Under the pieces are notes generated by a model. The model saw only the letters and a list, made by a program, of their open reading frames with translations. It had not been told where the DNA came from and did not search any database. This document shows positions 43,312 to 54,400 of a stretch of 64,000 bases of DNA, piece by piece (position 1 is the stretch's first letter; every line of letters begins with the position of its first letter). Position numbers and translations under genes: made by a program. The stretch is taken from contig JAQTZA010000001.1 of assembly GCA_028687995.1 (NCBI GenBank), forward strand, positions 1-64,000, written 5' to 3'. The DNA comes from Bacteroidales bacterium (GTDB lineage Bacteria; Bacteroidota; Bacteroidia; Bacteroidales; UBA7332).

Positions 43312-45171
43312 CTATTTTTTGACCGTTGTCTTTTTACTAGTCGGCTTTCTGGCAGTCGTTTTAGTGGTCTTTTTGGTAGTCGCTTTCCCTTTTTTTACTG
43401 TTGCCTTGGGTTTAGTAGCAGCAATCGTTGTAACTGATTGTGGTGTTTTCAACGTTGGAGCAGCAAGTTCTACCACCAACGGCACAACAGCTATTTGATC
43501 TACAACTGGAACTACTTGATTCAATGTATCCATTACTGCTTTCACCGAAGTAGTGTCTTTCGATAATGAATCACCGACAACCATAAGGGCAGAATCAACA
43601 GGAGCAATCACTAATGTATCAGGTATTGCAGGAGCAGCCAATGAATCATCAACGGGAACAACAGTCATAGAATCAATAGGTGCAATAGGCATCTCGACAG
43701 GTGCAGGAGGTGGCGGAGGTGGCAACAATACAGCAGGTGCTTTAGCAACTTTTCGTCTGCTCTTGCCAAAAGGGATAGAGAAGCCAGTCTCGAAATTTAG
43801 ATTGAATGCATCAATCGGAATAAATTGATGATTGACGTTGGGAGTTACAAAATCAGATGCAATATAGAAGTTAAACCAACAAGGTGAGAAGCTCAAAGCA
43901 AAACCATATCGGTTGTAATCTTTGGTTAACATGGCAGCAGTACCTGAAACCATTAACCATGACAATGGTCTCAAATTTAAAGCACCCACCATCTCTTGAT
44001 TGGAGTACAATTTGCTACTATAATTTTGATACATTACACCAACAGAAATATCGTGTTTTGGATTTCCAAACAAACTATACTCTGCGCCTACTCTTGTAAT
44101 CGTCGGTAAATCATAGGTGTAAGATTCTGTCACAGGCGTTTCTTTGAATTGCATCAATCCCTTTGCATCTTCTTTCATTTGATCCAACTGAGCTTGAATA
44201 TCCACATTTGTTGCATCGATATCATTAAAACCGGCAAACACCACTCCACCAGCTGCAACACCATGTTTCACTGCTGCTGAGTTCCACTTCAATGATCCAA
44301 GATCGTTGACTGATGCAGAAATCGTTAGTTTTTTAATAGGATTGTATGTAATACCTAAATCGAATGCAGCTCCGTAACCAGCTGGTTTTATTTTTGAGGT
44401 ATTCAAATTATAGTCACCAAATTTGAAGTTGCCTTTTTCATCCAACGGAAAGGATATTGCATCAGAAATAAGAACTGCATCGCCAGTAGCATCCACTTTA
44501 AACTGATTTTGATCAAACAACACATCAAATTTCTCGTACTTAATTCGCGCAGAGGTGAGCCCAACGAGAAGTTTGGCATTCAAACCGACTCTAAATTTTG
44601 AGCCAATTTTACGTGAATATCCAAGCGTTACATCTGCTATATTATTTTGCTCCATACGGATACTTTTCAAGTCATACAAACTGCTACTGCTACTCATCCC
44701 TTTTTTCGCCATTGCAAAGAAATCATAAGGCAAATTGAGATGCAGATTTTCGCGGTATCCAATACCGAAAGACCAAAAACTATTTCTTTTTGTAAAGAAT
44801 CCAAATGAAAGAATATCGAACTGCAACGTCTGATTAATGGTTGTGTTTGGGTCGAGTCGACTCAGAAAGTCATTGGCATCTACCGCTTTGTTCATAAACA
44901 AGGCGTATTTTCCATTCAATGGAAATAGAAAATCAGATAATCCCGAAGTAGAATGAATTGAGCCACCAAACTGTCCGAGAACAGGCAGCGAATAATAGCC
45001 ATATTCAGGTACGAAAGCAGCATTTATTTTATTATTACCGCTCATTTCGTTTAAGAAGTATTTGCTCACCAACGGTTGAGCCAATGCATGTTGCTGCATC
45101 ATCATCAAGACAACAAAAACAAGTAAACTGCTCTTAACGAGAATTCCGATTGAATATATTTTGTTTCGCAT
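43312..45171 (-). CDS. DUF5723-like outer-membrane protein with basic C-terminal tail
   Basis: 619 residues. Signal peptide about 1-31 (ending ALAQ). Residues about 35-465 are a beta-barrel-like region of the DUF5723 type (FLNEMSGNNKINAAFVPEYG, FGIGYRENLHLNLPYDFF, ALSFSPCWFNFYIASDF). Residues about 480-585 are Pro/Ala/Val-rich and acidic. The last ~35 residues are a Lys/Thr tail (KKGKATTKKTTKTTARKPT) resembling histone H1-like or cell-wall-associated basic tails. The protein probably sits in the outer membrane with the tail on one side; what the tail binds is unknown. It is encoded 44 bp downstream of the giant lipoprotein gene in one operon. Confidence 0.8.
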   Translation of the reverse strand: MRNKIYSIGILVKSSLLVFVVLMMMQQHALAQPLVSKYFLNEMSGNNKINAAFVPEYGYYSLPVLGQFGGSIHSTSGLSDFLFPLNGKYALFMNKAVDANDFLSRLDPNTTINQTLQFDILSFGFFTKRNSFWSFGIGYRENLHLNLPYDFFAMAKKGMSSSSSLYDLKSIRMEQNNIADVTLGYSRKIGSKFRVGLNAKLLVGLTSARIKYEKFDVLFDQNQFKVDATGDAVLISDAISFPLDEKGNFKFGDYNLNTSKIKPAGYGAAFDLGITYNPIKKLTISASVNDLGSLKWNSAAVKHGVAAGGVVFAGFNDIDATNVDIQAQLDQMKEDAKGLMQFKETPVTESYTYDLPTITRVGAEYSLFGNPKHDISVGVMYQNYSSKLYSNQEMVGALNLRPLSWLMVSGTAAMLTKDYNRYGFALSFSPCWFNFYIASDFVTPNVNHQFIPIDAFNLNFETGFSIPFGKSRRKVAKAPAVLLPPPPPPAPVEMPIAPIDSMTVVPVDDSLAAPAIPDTLVIAPVDSALMVVGDSLSKDTTSVKAVMDTLNQVVPVVDQIAVVPLVVELAAPTLKTPQSVTTIAATKPKATVKKGKATTKKTTKTTARKPTSKKTTVKK

Positions 45172-45215
45172 AACGATTGACTTATTAGATTTAAAAATAT
45201 TATTTTAGCAACTTT

Positions 45216-48116
45216 CTATTTCACCGTTAATCCCTCTGGAATACGAACCTTCAAAGAGATAGTGACGGACTGATTCGCATTTAATGGCAATCCGGCAACT
45301 GTGCTATTCTTCTTGGCTGATATTTTGAACGAGAAAGTATCCAATAGATCTAACGCACCTACCGTGGTCTCCTTTAACCCTAGATTAAGATTAGTTCTTT
45401 GAGCAGTACCATCTAAGTTACACGATTTGATGGTATTGATTTGAGTGATTGAAATACCACTAATTACTTGTTTCTGAGCATCCAATGGAATGAGTTCAAG
45501 ACCCAAATCGAGTGGAATCTCATTATCAATCAAAGCGATTAAATCAAGTGCACGTGTATATTTTGTAACATCTTTCAGCTTAGCTTGCAAATCAGACACT
45601 GAATCAGTGTATTGAATTTCGAAGTCCTTGCCAAAATCAAGTGGAATATGAAAATTATATTTCACTTTCATCTGATTGACCAACGATTGCAAATCAACCT
45701 TTTGTTTGGTTCCCACCACTACAGGTGTAACTTTAATTTCTACCTCATCGGGAACTGTCTTCAGTAGTTCTGGCAAATTAGGTACAATAATTGCTGTATA
45801 ACCAGCAGATACACCTGCGTCTGTTGGTGCTATCCAGAATTTACTCCATGTCGGTTTTCCTAATTCACTCGCGGCTGCAATTGACATTGATGTAGTGATT
45901 TTTCCGGCTGCAATCACAGAACCATTCCGTTTTGGAATTAATTCAAGATTCAAATCAACACCAATACCAGTAGTATTGCCAACTTCTAATGAAATAACCG
46001 GGTTGGTTATATCCATTTTAGTTCCAGCTTGTTTCAAGAATGCGGGTAAATCAAGGATGACGACTTTAGAAATAGCATCGATTGTTGGTGATACATAACC
46101 TTCGACGTAACCAATGGTCATATCCCCTATTTCAATAGTTGGTTTAACTGTTATCGATCCCATATCTGTGGCTTTAAGGTCTTTCCCTTTCACGTAAACA
46201 GAACCACTCAGAGTCACACTCTCGTTGAAGTTGAAGTTACCATTTACCAATGCCAATCCATCCGTTCCGAAATCGAATCCTTCAATACTCATTGTTTTCA
46301 AGAATCCCTGACTCACTTTAAACCCTCTGTTCAAAATGATTTCATTTTGGGAGTTAACAGTTCCAGCTGCAAATTTCAAACTTTGAGGAAACTTGATTTT
46401 GAAATTGTAAAAGAAGAGCGAATCGTAAACCAATGGTAAATCTGTCACACTCAATTTTATATTGAGTGCTGCTGGATTTACAAGATTAGCCAAATACAAC
46501 TTCTTTACATCTTTAGATACAAAATGATTCACACTTATAGTCGATGTTTTGTCAGGTAACACAGCAGAAATTTTACGTGTAATTACTGAAGCGTCTTTCA
46601 CCTTGAAGTTGAAAAAATCCCCACTAAAATTGACACTCTTTGTACCCAAACCTTGCACAGATGAAAGCATTGTACGAATGCCTCCGATGGCTAAATTATT
46701 AGCGCTGTAAGACAATGACTCACTCAAAGTGAAAGCACCGACTCCTTCATCAATATTTTGATTCACAATAATCGATGCTACATCAATTTGTTTTGTACCA
46801 AACATATCATTATAGGGTAAAGTCAAAACATTTGTAGATGTATTTAAACCAGCCATAGGTTTGAATACAAAAGATTTAGGTAGGCTAATTTCGATATTGC
46901 CATTTGACAAAGAAAAAGGAGAGATATTGGGATCCGTAATTTTAAGTTGGATGTAAGCACCTGGTTCTAATGTTACTTCTTTCAAAAATGAAACTTCTGA
47001 TGGGATGCCGGTGATTTGTTTATCAAAGCTTTCATTGCCTGCATTCATCGAAATGGCTGTAGAGTTAGATTCAAGTTCCAAATCGGATACAGCAGGAGCA
47101 GTTTGAATCGTTAATCCTAAATCTATCACTTTTCCATCTACATCTGAAGCAGAAGATACATCACCCGATATTTGATATTGCAACGAATAAGGGACAGTTC
47201 GCGACATCGAAAGTGAGCCATTTTGTGTGATATTCTCGACATCCAAATAATCCAATTTAAAACTATATTCGACAATATCAACCGTAGGATTTAAGGCTGC
47301 ATTTTCTATAATAAACGAATTTCCTTCGATTCTGGAATTGGCACCTTGTGCTCCCGAAATATGGTATTCTGCAGGAAAATCAATTCTAAAAGATTGTACT
47401 ACCTCCGACCTAGACGTAAAAGGCAAAGCATTCACTTTGGCTTTATCAAAATGTATGGTAACGGTATTGTTTTTCACGTAAATTTTGTCAACTTTCTTCA
47501 ATTCAGTTGGATAGGTGGAAATGTCAATCACTTGGGTAAAATCACCACTACCTGCAACTACAAACGGACCTACCGTGATTTGATCTTTTGCACTTCTATT
47601 TCCTTTGATACGTCTAGGTGCATTAACTTTAATGGAAGAGGTAATATCGGTAGAGACATTGACCGGATCAATTCCTTTATCGACAGCAAAAGAAGGAGTT
47701 GATATAGAAGTTTGAGAATTAACAGGATCTATAATAAATTCAGGAAATTGTAGATCGGCAAAATTAATAACAGTGGGATTGACAACAATTGGATTGATTG
47801 AAAATGAAACTGGGTTGATAGACTGAACATCCACTTTCAACGAATCTCCTTTGCTTAATGAGTAGGCTCCATCAGCTGATTTTTTGAGGAGTGAAATATC
47901 TTTTTCCTTGATCATACTGTCTAGTCGGATAGGCTTCGTTTTGCCTATTTGAATAAGTAGGGAATCCCCACCTACCGTAACTTCGGTAATTATACCGTTG
48001 TCAAGATTATACTCATCTTTCACACAGTTGGTGAACATAAGTTGAAAAAAAGCTATGGAAATTAATCCTAGCAGAAAAAATTTGCCACTAAATTGCAGAA
48101 AAAATTTACGTTTCAT
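45216..48116 (-). CDS. Large cell-envelope lipoprotein of unknown function
   Basis: 966 residues. A lipoprotein signal ends at the Cys in FTNC (about residue 31). The mature protein is almost all beta strand with recurring patterns of serine, threonine and isoleucine (SLSMSRTVPYSLQYQIS, SGSVYVKGKDLKATDMGSI, ISLKVRIPEGLTV at the end), suggesting tandem Ig-like or adhesin-like domains. I do not recognise a named family. It is the first gene of an operon with the DUF5723 protein, so the two probably act as one surface complex. A weak promoter-like cgaaagta lies near 48228. Confidence 0.75.
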   Translation of the reverse strand: MKRKFFLQFSGKFFLLGLISIAFFQLMFTNCVKDEYNLDNGIITEVTVGGDSLLIQIGKTKPIRLDSMIKEKDISLLKKSADGAYSLSKGDSLKVDVQSINPVSFSINPIVVNPTVINFADLQFPEFIIDPVNSQTSISTPSFAVDKGIDPVNVSTDITSSIKVNAPRRIKGNRSAKDQITVGPFVVAGSGDFTQVIDISTYPTELKKVDKIYVKNNTVTIHFDKAKVNALPFTSRSEVVQSFRIDFPAEYHISGAQGANSRIEGNSFIIENAALNPTVDIVEYSFKLDYLDVENITQNGSLSMSRTVPYSLQYQISGDVSSASDVDGKVIDLGLTIQTAPAVSDLELESNSTAISMNAGNESFDKQITGIPSEVSFLKEVTLEPGAYIQLKITDPNISPFSLSNGNIEISLPKSFVFKPMAGLNTSTNVLTLPYNDMFGTKQIDVASIIVNQNIDEGVGAFTLSESLSYSANNLAIGGIRTMLSSVQGLGTKSVNFSGDFFNFKVKDASVITRKISAVLPDKTSTISVNHFVSKDVKKLYLANLVNPAALNIKLSVTDLPLVYDSLFFYNFKIKFPQSLKFAAGTVNSQNEIILNRGFKVSQGFLKTMSIEGFDFGTDGLALVNGNFNFNESVTLSGSVYVKGKDLKATDMGSITVKPTIEIGDMTIGYVEGYVSPTIDAISKVVILDLPAFLKQAGTKMDITNPVISLEVGNTTGIGVDLNLELIPKRNGSVIAAGKITTSMSIAAASELGKPTWSKFWIAPTDAGVSAGYTAIIVPNLPELLKTVPDEVEIKVTPVVVGTKQKVDLQSLVNQMKVKYNFHIPLDFGKDFEIQYTDSVSDLQAKLKDVTKYTRALDLIALIDNEIPLDLGLELIPLDAQKQVISGISITQINTIKSCNLDGTAQRTNLNLGLKETTVGALDLLDTFSFKISAKKNSTVAGLPLNANQSVTISLKVRIPEGLTVK

Positions 48117-48362
48117 AGTTTCTTAGTTTAAGGTACTACTAAAAAAGGTTATCTGAAGAACATGAGTTAGGTGATCTTTGCGCTAACAAAAAAAATGCGA
48201 AGATTGCATAAGAATCTACTATAAATGCGAAAGTACAATACAGAAACAAATTAACCTAATTTTATATATAATATTTTCGTAAACATAGCAAATCTAACAA
48301 ATATTTATAAATAATACAAATATTTGTCGAAAAAGTTAAGAGAAAATGTATCGATATTTTTC

Positions 48363-50753
48363 TTATTTCGACAAAATTCGAAACGTTCGCCTCATCAAAT
48401 TTCCGGCTTCGTCTTCGACCACCAGCGTATGTTTACCTATCGATGGAGAAATCTCGATTTTGTGAATGCCTTTGGTAGAGGTAATGTAGTTGCCATCGAC
48501 ATGCCAGAAAAGCGTGGCATCGGGATTGCGGTGCACAGCTTCAAAAATGAGCATGCCCTCAGTCCCATCCAATCCTTTGGGAATATAGATCGCGCTGTTA
48601 TTGTCTGGCTCCAGAATGTCGAGCACGTGTTCTCTGGGTGGAGCGCAGCCCTCAAGGTATGGTGGAAGCTGCCGGTATTCAGGATGATTACGCTTGAAGA
48701 AGTACTCCTGCGCAGGAGGCAATACAAACCACGGCACAATGTGCATCGAGCTCACGGGATAGCAATTTCCGGTCACACGATGTGTTTCCGTTTCGTCCAG
48801 AAAGACCGACTGATGAAAAGGACACGCCTTCACCTTCACTCCCTGACGAGGAACCCAACGATTTTCAGCCTCACAATTATCGGTGGCCCGATAACCACTC
48901 TGTTTGCAGACGGCGACTCTGACCAAATCGGATATCGGCTGCCGAAACCACGCATTTAGGTTCAGCGATTTAAACAGCTCGAACATCACTGGAGCGGCAT
49001 AGCTCACGCCCGTCAGTCCCGGACGACCTTCGCCGGTAGAATTGCCCACCCACACGCCAATCGTATATTGCGGCGTAACGCCCACCGACCAAGCATCGCG
49101 CTGTCCAAAGCTGGTTCCGGTTTTCCAGGCAATTTTGTGCATCGAAGCAAAATAGTCCCAGCCAATTTCACCCCACGGACGGTTGACGGTCGAAAGTGCC
49201 TCCATCGTGTACCACAATGCACCGGCACTCAGCATCGAATGCTCGAGTAACTCGGGCGACTTCGCCAACCGATAAGGAAAATAAGTTGCTGGCCGATAAT
49301 CATCAGACGAGTATTTTCCCGAATTTGAATTATACGTCATCAGCGAACGACCTAACGAAGCATACATCGCCGTGGTTTCCCACAAACTCACCTCTGCCCC
49401 ACCCAAAATCAACGATAATCCATAATAATCAGACGATTGATTGATAGTGGTAAATCCAACATTGTGTAACAAATTATAGAACCGATCGACCCCAAACTGC
49501 TGTAATTCTCGCACCGCGGGGATGTTGAGCGAATGCGCCAACGCCAAGTCGGCAGGAACTGCTCCGTCGTAAGTCTTCTCAAAATTTTCAGGAGCATAAC
49601 TTCCAATGCGCGTTGGTATGTCGGAAACTAGCGACGAAGGTAGTAACTCCCCTTCATGCAGCATGGCGGCATACAAAAATGGCTTCAGAATGCTGCCCGA
49701 ACTACGCTTCGACACCACATTATCGACGTATTGATTCGTATTTCTGTCCGGAATCTGCGCATTCCCTACATAAGCTTTGATCTCTCCCGTCTTAGTATCA
49801 ATCACCATCACGGCAATGTTGTTCACATAATTGGAAGCATAATAACGTGCATACTTTGTGGCAATGGCAGTGGCTCGTTGTTGAATGCGACTATCGACTG
49901 TGGTGCGAATGCGTTTGCCCTGATTGCCATCGTTCAGGCATTTCTCGAGCAAATGCGGTGCATAGTTGGGCAATGGGCGGGGTTTCAACGGCAGCGGTTC
50001 CGATTTGGCCAATTCGCAGGTGTTTTGGTCGATGATTTTCGAGCGATACAATTTATCGAGCAAACGATTCCGCTTTTTCAGATAGGCATCGTGATTCTTG
50101 CCGGGAAAAATCAACGCCGGAGCATTGGGTAACACCGCCAAAGCTGCCGTTTCGCCCCACGAAAGCCGATCGGCCGAACGACCAAAATAGCGCCAAGAAG
50201 CAGCTTCCAATCCCACCACATTGCCGCCAAACGGAGCGTGCGAGGCATACAAATTCAGAATCTCTTCTTTACTGTAGCTCAACTCCAATCGGAAGGCCAG
50301 TACCATCTCAATCATCTTATTGAAAATGTTTCGGGAGCGGTTTCCTCGACTCAAACGGATCACCTGCATCGTAAGTGTACTTCCTCCACTCACTACTTTA
50401 TGTCGTGTACTATTTTGCCATAATGCGCGCGACATCGATGCCGGATTGATGCCCAAATGGTAGTAGAAATATTCGTCCTCGAAACAACGAATAGCCTCTT
50501 CAAATTTATAAGGAATGGTATCCGATTGCGGGAATCGCCACTGATAATCCGATGCTATTTTGGCAGACAAGAAATTTCCGTTCGCATCTTCGATCACCGT
50601 GGAATAAGAACTTTGAAACAATGGTTTCGGCAGCGAAGAATAGAAACCGATGATCAAAACCGACACCATCGAAATTATCCAAAACCGAGGCTTTGGATAA
50701 TTCAGACGATGTTTGAGACAGAAAGATATAATCGTTTGTTTATTGAACTTCAT
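48363..50753 (-). CDS. pbpC: Penicillin-binding protein 1C
   Basis: 796 residues. After a membrane anchor (about 27-45), a GT51 transglycosylase domain (about 75-250: EDEYFYYHLG, then GGSTLTMQVIRL) precedes a transpeptidase domain with SxxK in SGSILKPF near 354, an SLN motif (AHSLNIPAV) and KTGTSFGQRDAW near 546, then a BiPBP_C-type tail. PBP1C polymerises glycan but is a poor transpeptidase in E. coli. In many bacteria pbpC is paired with the alpha-2-macroglobulin gene, as here, but a Y1 transposase lies between and overlaps the pbpC start by 4 bp, so the original operon has been interrupted. Confidence 0.95.
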   Translation of the reverse strand: MKFNKQTIISFCLKHRLNYPKPRFWIISMVSVLIIGFYSSLPKPLFQSSYSTVIEDANGNFLSAKIASDYQWRFPQSDTIPYKFEEAIRCFEDEYFYYHLGINPASMSRALWQNSTRHKVVSGGSTLTMQVIRLSRGNRSRNIFNKMIEMVLAFRLELSYSKEEILNLYASHAPFGGNVVGLEAASWRYFGRSADRLSWGETAALAVLPNAPALIFPGKNHDAYLKKRNRLLDKLYRSKIIDQNTCELAKSEPLPLKPRPLPNYAPHLLEKCLNDGNQGKRIRTTVDSRIQQRATAIATKYARYYASNYVNNIAVMVIDTKTGEIKAYVGNAQIPDRNTNQYVDNVVSKRSSGSILKPFLYAAMLHEGELLPSSLVSDIPTRIGSYAPENFEKTYDGAVPADLALAHSLNIPAVRELQQFGVDRFYNLLHNVGFTTINQSSDYYGLSLILGGAEVSLWETTAMYASLGRSLMTYNSNSGKYSSDDYRPATYFPYRLAKSPELLEHSMLSAGALWYTMEALSTVNRPWGEIGWDYFASMHKIAWKTGTSFGQRDAWSVGVTPQYTIGVWVGNSTGEGRPGLTGVSYAAPVMFELFKSLNLNAWFRQPISDLVRVAVCKQSGYRATDNCEAENRWVPRQGVKVKACPFHQSVFLDETETHRVTGNCYPVSSMHIVPWFVLPPAQEYFFKRNHPEYRQLPPYLEGCAPPREHVLDILEPDNNSAIYIPKGLDGTEGMLIFEAVHRNPDATLFWHVDGNYITSTKGIHKIEISPSIGKHTLVVEDEAGNLMRRTFRILSK

Positions 50754-51373
50754 GTGTAAAATTTATCATCTACCCATTTTGCTGGATTGTTGATGATGTA
50801 TTGTTGAATTCTTTGATATTCCTCATTGTCTCGAATGATATGGTCGTGAAAACTGGGTTGCCACGAAAATTCCAAACCTAATCGATGGGAATGTTTGGTA
50901 ACGGCAGATTTATATGACCCAATGATTGATGAAATGGAATTTTTACCAATATTCTGAAACCGTTGTTGTCCGATGGTTTTTGGTGGTTGGGATGGTGATG
51001 ATGATGTGGATGGCGACGTGGATTGTAGAGACAGGGCATGCCCTGTCTCTACGTTTGTACCGTCCGTACCATTCGTATCGTTCGTATCGTTTATCCCGTC
51101 ATTGCCATTTAATATCAATATCCCATGAATATGATTTGGCATTACCTGAAATGCGTCCAATTCAATATTTTGTGCATGGTTTTTTATTTCATACCACAAA
51201 ACATCGGCTATTACACCGATGTGCGACAATTGCATTTCACCGTCGGTGATATTTCCCAAATAATGGATTCGGGTTTGTGTACAAATGGTGATAAAATATG
51301 CCGCATCCCAGCTGTAATTCCAATTTTGCAACCGTGCCGACGGAATGCGATATTTATTCTGATATTTTTCCAT
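50750..51373 (-). CDS. REP-associated Y1 transposase, copy 2, with palindrome inside the gene
   Basis: 207 residues. HUH pair His81/His83 in MPNHIHGIL; probable nucleophile Tyr192 in QQYIINNPAKW; the start NKYRIPSARLQNWNY and ICTQTRIHYLG is the usual RAYT N-terminus. Between the two active-site parts is a low-complexity insert (about 90-131: Asn/Asp/Gly/Thr steps, then ETGHALSLQ, then Ser/Thr/Pro). The insert encodes a 28-bp perfect palindrome (51025-51052) that also occurs twice directly upstream of the gene. The end overlaps the pbpC start by 4 bp. It is only distantly related to the transposase at 37159. Confidence 0.9.
   Translation of the reverse strand: MEKYQNKYRIPSARLQNWNYSWDAAYFITICTQTRIHYLGNITDGEMQLSHIGVIADVLWYEIKNHAQNIELDAFQVMPNHIHGILILNGNDGINDTNDTNGTDGTNVETGHALSLQSTSPSTSSSPSQPPKTIGQQRFQNIGKNSISSIIGSYKSAVTKHSHRLGLEFSWQPSFHDHIIRDNEEYQRIQQYIINNPAKWVDDKFYT
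51025..51052. repeat. 28-bp perfect palindrome inside the transposase gene
   Basis: Perfect inverted repeat around the core gacagggcatgccctgtc. It is read in frame as residues 108-117 of the transposase. Confidence 0.9.
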
Positions 51374-51420
51374 TTTTTTTTGGGGGGGTGGTTTTATTTG
51401 CGAATTCGTTTATTGGTAAT

Positions 51421-51475
51421 ATAGACAGGGCATGCCCTGTCTATACGTTGTTATCAGACAGGGCATGCCCTGTCT
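51421..51475. repeat. Two further copies of the cognate REP palindrome
   Basis: Perfect palindromes at 51421-51444 and 51456-51475 with the same agacagggcatgccctgtct core, between the transposase start and the macroglobulin stop. Confidence 0.9.
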
Positions 51476-51487
51476 CTACCGTTATTA

Positions 51488-54400
51488 TTATTTAACCACC
51501 TCAACCCATTGGCCTTTGGTGCGGGCATAAATTGTGTTGTCGTACATCGCTTCGCACTGAACAGACGGCATATAGAATGTGCCCAGATATGCTGCTTGTA
51601 GCAGAATGCGGAACACCTTTTTCTGTCCCCGATCGAGGTTGAAATAGCTATACACACGGTCGTCGCGAATATCCTGATAACGTGGCACATCGGTATTCAG
51701 CTTGGCACTCTTCACCTCATCCATGCGGGAATTCATAATCTCCCAACCGGATGGAAATATCTGATTAATCGCCAAATCGTCGTATTTCATTCTCACTCCC
51801 GGATGCGTTACCGTCACTTCTGCGTAAAACTGTGTTCCCTGCTTCATCTTTATAGGATTTACCGCTTTGCCTTTCATATCGAAATAGTTCACTGTCATAC
51901 CGAGGTTCGACTGCTTGGCTTCGGTCGATTTCATGACCGGAATGCCTACCTGAGTGACGCGCAGATAGAGGTTTTGTTTCGAATTGTTGCGGACAATCAA
52001 CTGCTTACTCAATCCGGTTTGGTAGTTGATGGCTGTCTGACAAATAGCCTTAGGTGTTTTGATCGCCGATTTCTTTCCATCGAGCGTGATTTCATAATTC
52101 AACGCATCCCCGTTGGATGCACTGCCAATGTATTTCGAAATGGCCAACAACATATAAGCCGTAGATTGCGTGCTCAACCATTCGTCCGAAGCCAGCAATT
52201 TCGCCATATCCTGCACCAGCGGAGTTGCCTTCGCCTGACGTTTGAGCAACACCTGCGTTTCGAGCATCATTGCCTGATCACGTTCGAAGCTGCCATAAGT
52301 ATCAGCATACATATCGGTCGTTTTGGGTAAAACGCCAATGCCGTTGAGAATTCCCGAAGCGATATCTGGTTTTCCGGCCACGGCATAAGCCGCCGCCAAA
52401 CGCCATTTTGCACTCACCGAAATTCCTGCTGTTTCGCGCATACGGTTCATCGCACTTAGCACAGGTCTTTTGGCCAATGCCAACGTGTAGAGACGGTATG
52501 CCTGAATGAGATCAGAACCATAATTATTAGTTTTCGATTGCCAATTATTAGCTTCGGTGGTTTGGTAATTCACCCACGGTTCGAGCAATCCGACGGGCAA
52601 TTGGTAGCCCAACGCTTGTGCTTCGAGCATAAAGTGTCCGGCATAGTTCGTTCCCCAATCGCACGCGGTGGACGATTCGCCCGGCCAATAGGTGAAACCT
52701 CCGTTGGAGAGCTGATAGGATTTGATTTTGGTAAGTGTCGCTTTCACATTGGTTTCAATAGATTGTTTGCGGGCATCGCTCAAATCCATCACTTTATGCA
52801 AAAATAACTGTGGAAAAGCTGCCGATGTAATCTGCTCTATACAGCCGTGCGGATATTGAATCAGGTAGTCGAGTCGTTTGCTCAAGTTGATGGAGTAGAA
52901 ACGCGAAACTTCGACTGTTCCGAAGTTTGTGCCTGCGATTCCCACTGCATTGATGGCTTGCGACCACGTTTCGCCCGGCTTGATAGTGCTAGCGACGGAA
53001 GTAGTGACTGGTGGATTTGGCATTCTGATTTTCAGGTTAGTTTCAGAAGTAGAACGATTAGCGCCTGAAGTCGCCGTTACCACAATTTTACCCTGAGCAG
53101 TATGATCTTTCACCTTTACCTTAAATTCGACCAACTGATCGCCTATTTGATTGAAGGTAATTTGTCGTGTGGCACCATCTAACACCTCAAAATTTTTATC
53201 AACAGAGATGTTTACGTTTACATTCTTAATGCCTTTGTCCATCGCAAAGACGGTGACCGGCACTTTGATCACTTCCGTCGGACTCACCACGCGCGGCAAG
53301 GTGGATAACACCATCAACGATTGCTTCACCGGAACGGTCTTTTCGGCAGAACCATAAGCACCATTTTGCCCAGCAACCACCATCACACGCACCGAACCCA
53401 CGTAGTTAGGCATCGTGAAAGTATGCGTTTTCGATTCCCCCGCCCCTACTGAGAACGGTCCCTGATAGAGCACGACAGGTTTGAATCGGTTGTTGTTCTC
53501 TTTTCCTTTTTTATTCAAAAATTCGTCGCCACCGATGGCATAGAGTCCGGCTAATTTTCCAGTGAATGCTCCCGAAACGTATTTGTACAAATCCCATGTG
53601 CGAACACCCAGCGCTTCGTGCGCATAGAAAATATCCCACGGATTGGGCGTTTTGAAACGGGTGAGATCCAGCAATCCATCGTCGACAATGGCAATGGTGT
53701 AGGTCATTGGTTTGCCTTTTGCCTCCTTCACATTGACGGTAAATTTCTCCATCGGTTTCAATACGTTTTTCATGCTCACGACGGGTGTCAAGTGCGTGGC
53801 AGGATCTTCGACTTTGATCGCCTGAACGCCATACATCCGAATCGGGAAATCATTCTTGCCGTGGTTGTGTGGCTGAATGTACGAAATATGAATGTAGGCA
53901 TTGGGCGACATTTCGGGAGTGACATCGAACGTAAATTTCGTTTTCCCTGCTGATGGCTCAAACCAGAATGTACGCAACACTTTGCTGCCGGTTTCGATGC
54001 TGATGAGCGCACGACCTTTGTGCGAAACGGGCAATTCGACAGAGACTTGTTCGCCTACTTTGTACTCTTTCTTGTTGGTTTGGAACATCAACATCTCGGC
54101 TCCACCCGGATTTTCGCTACCGGCATTGCTCCACCAGCCTTTATAAGTGGTGTAGAAAACGGCTGCCGTGCTGTGACCGCCATTTTCATCGGTGATCTTG
54201 ATCAGTTTACGTCCCCACGATTCGCTGCCGAGGTTCATCTCGTAGAGTGCGCGACCGTTGTTTGTTTTTACATAATCGGTCTTTATCAAGTTGGTGTGTT
54301 GATTGGAAACGTAATCGGCCAAATTCTCTTCTGCAGAAAGATCCCACCACCAACGCCAGTAGACGTTGTAGATTTCGACCTTCACTACGCCCGTGAGCGG

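Noticed and set aside
48324..48959. 211-codon plus-strand frame opposite the pbpC 3' end
   Set aside because: It is antisense to the conserved C-terminal part of PBP1C and resembles no known protein.
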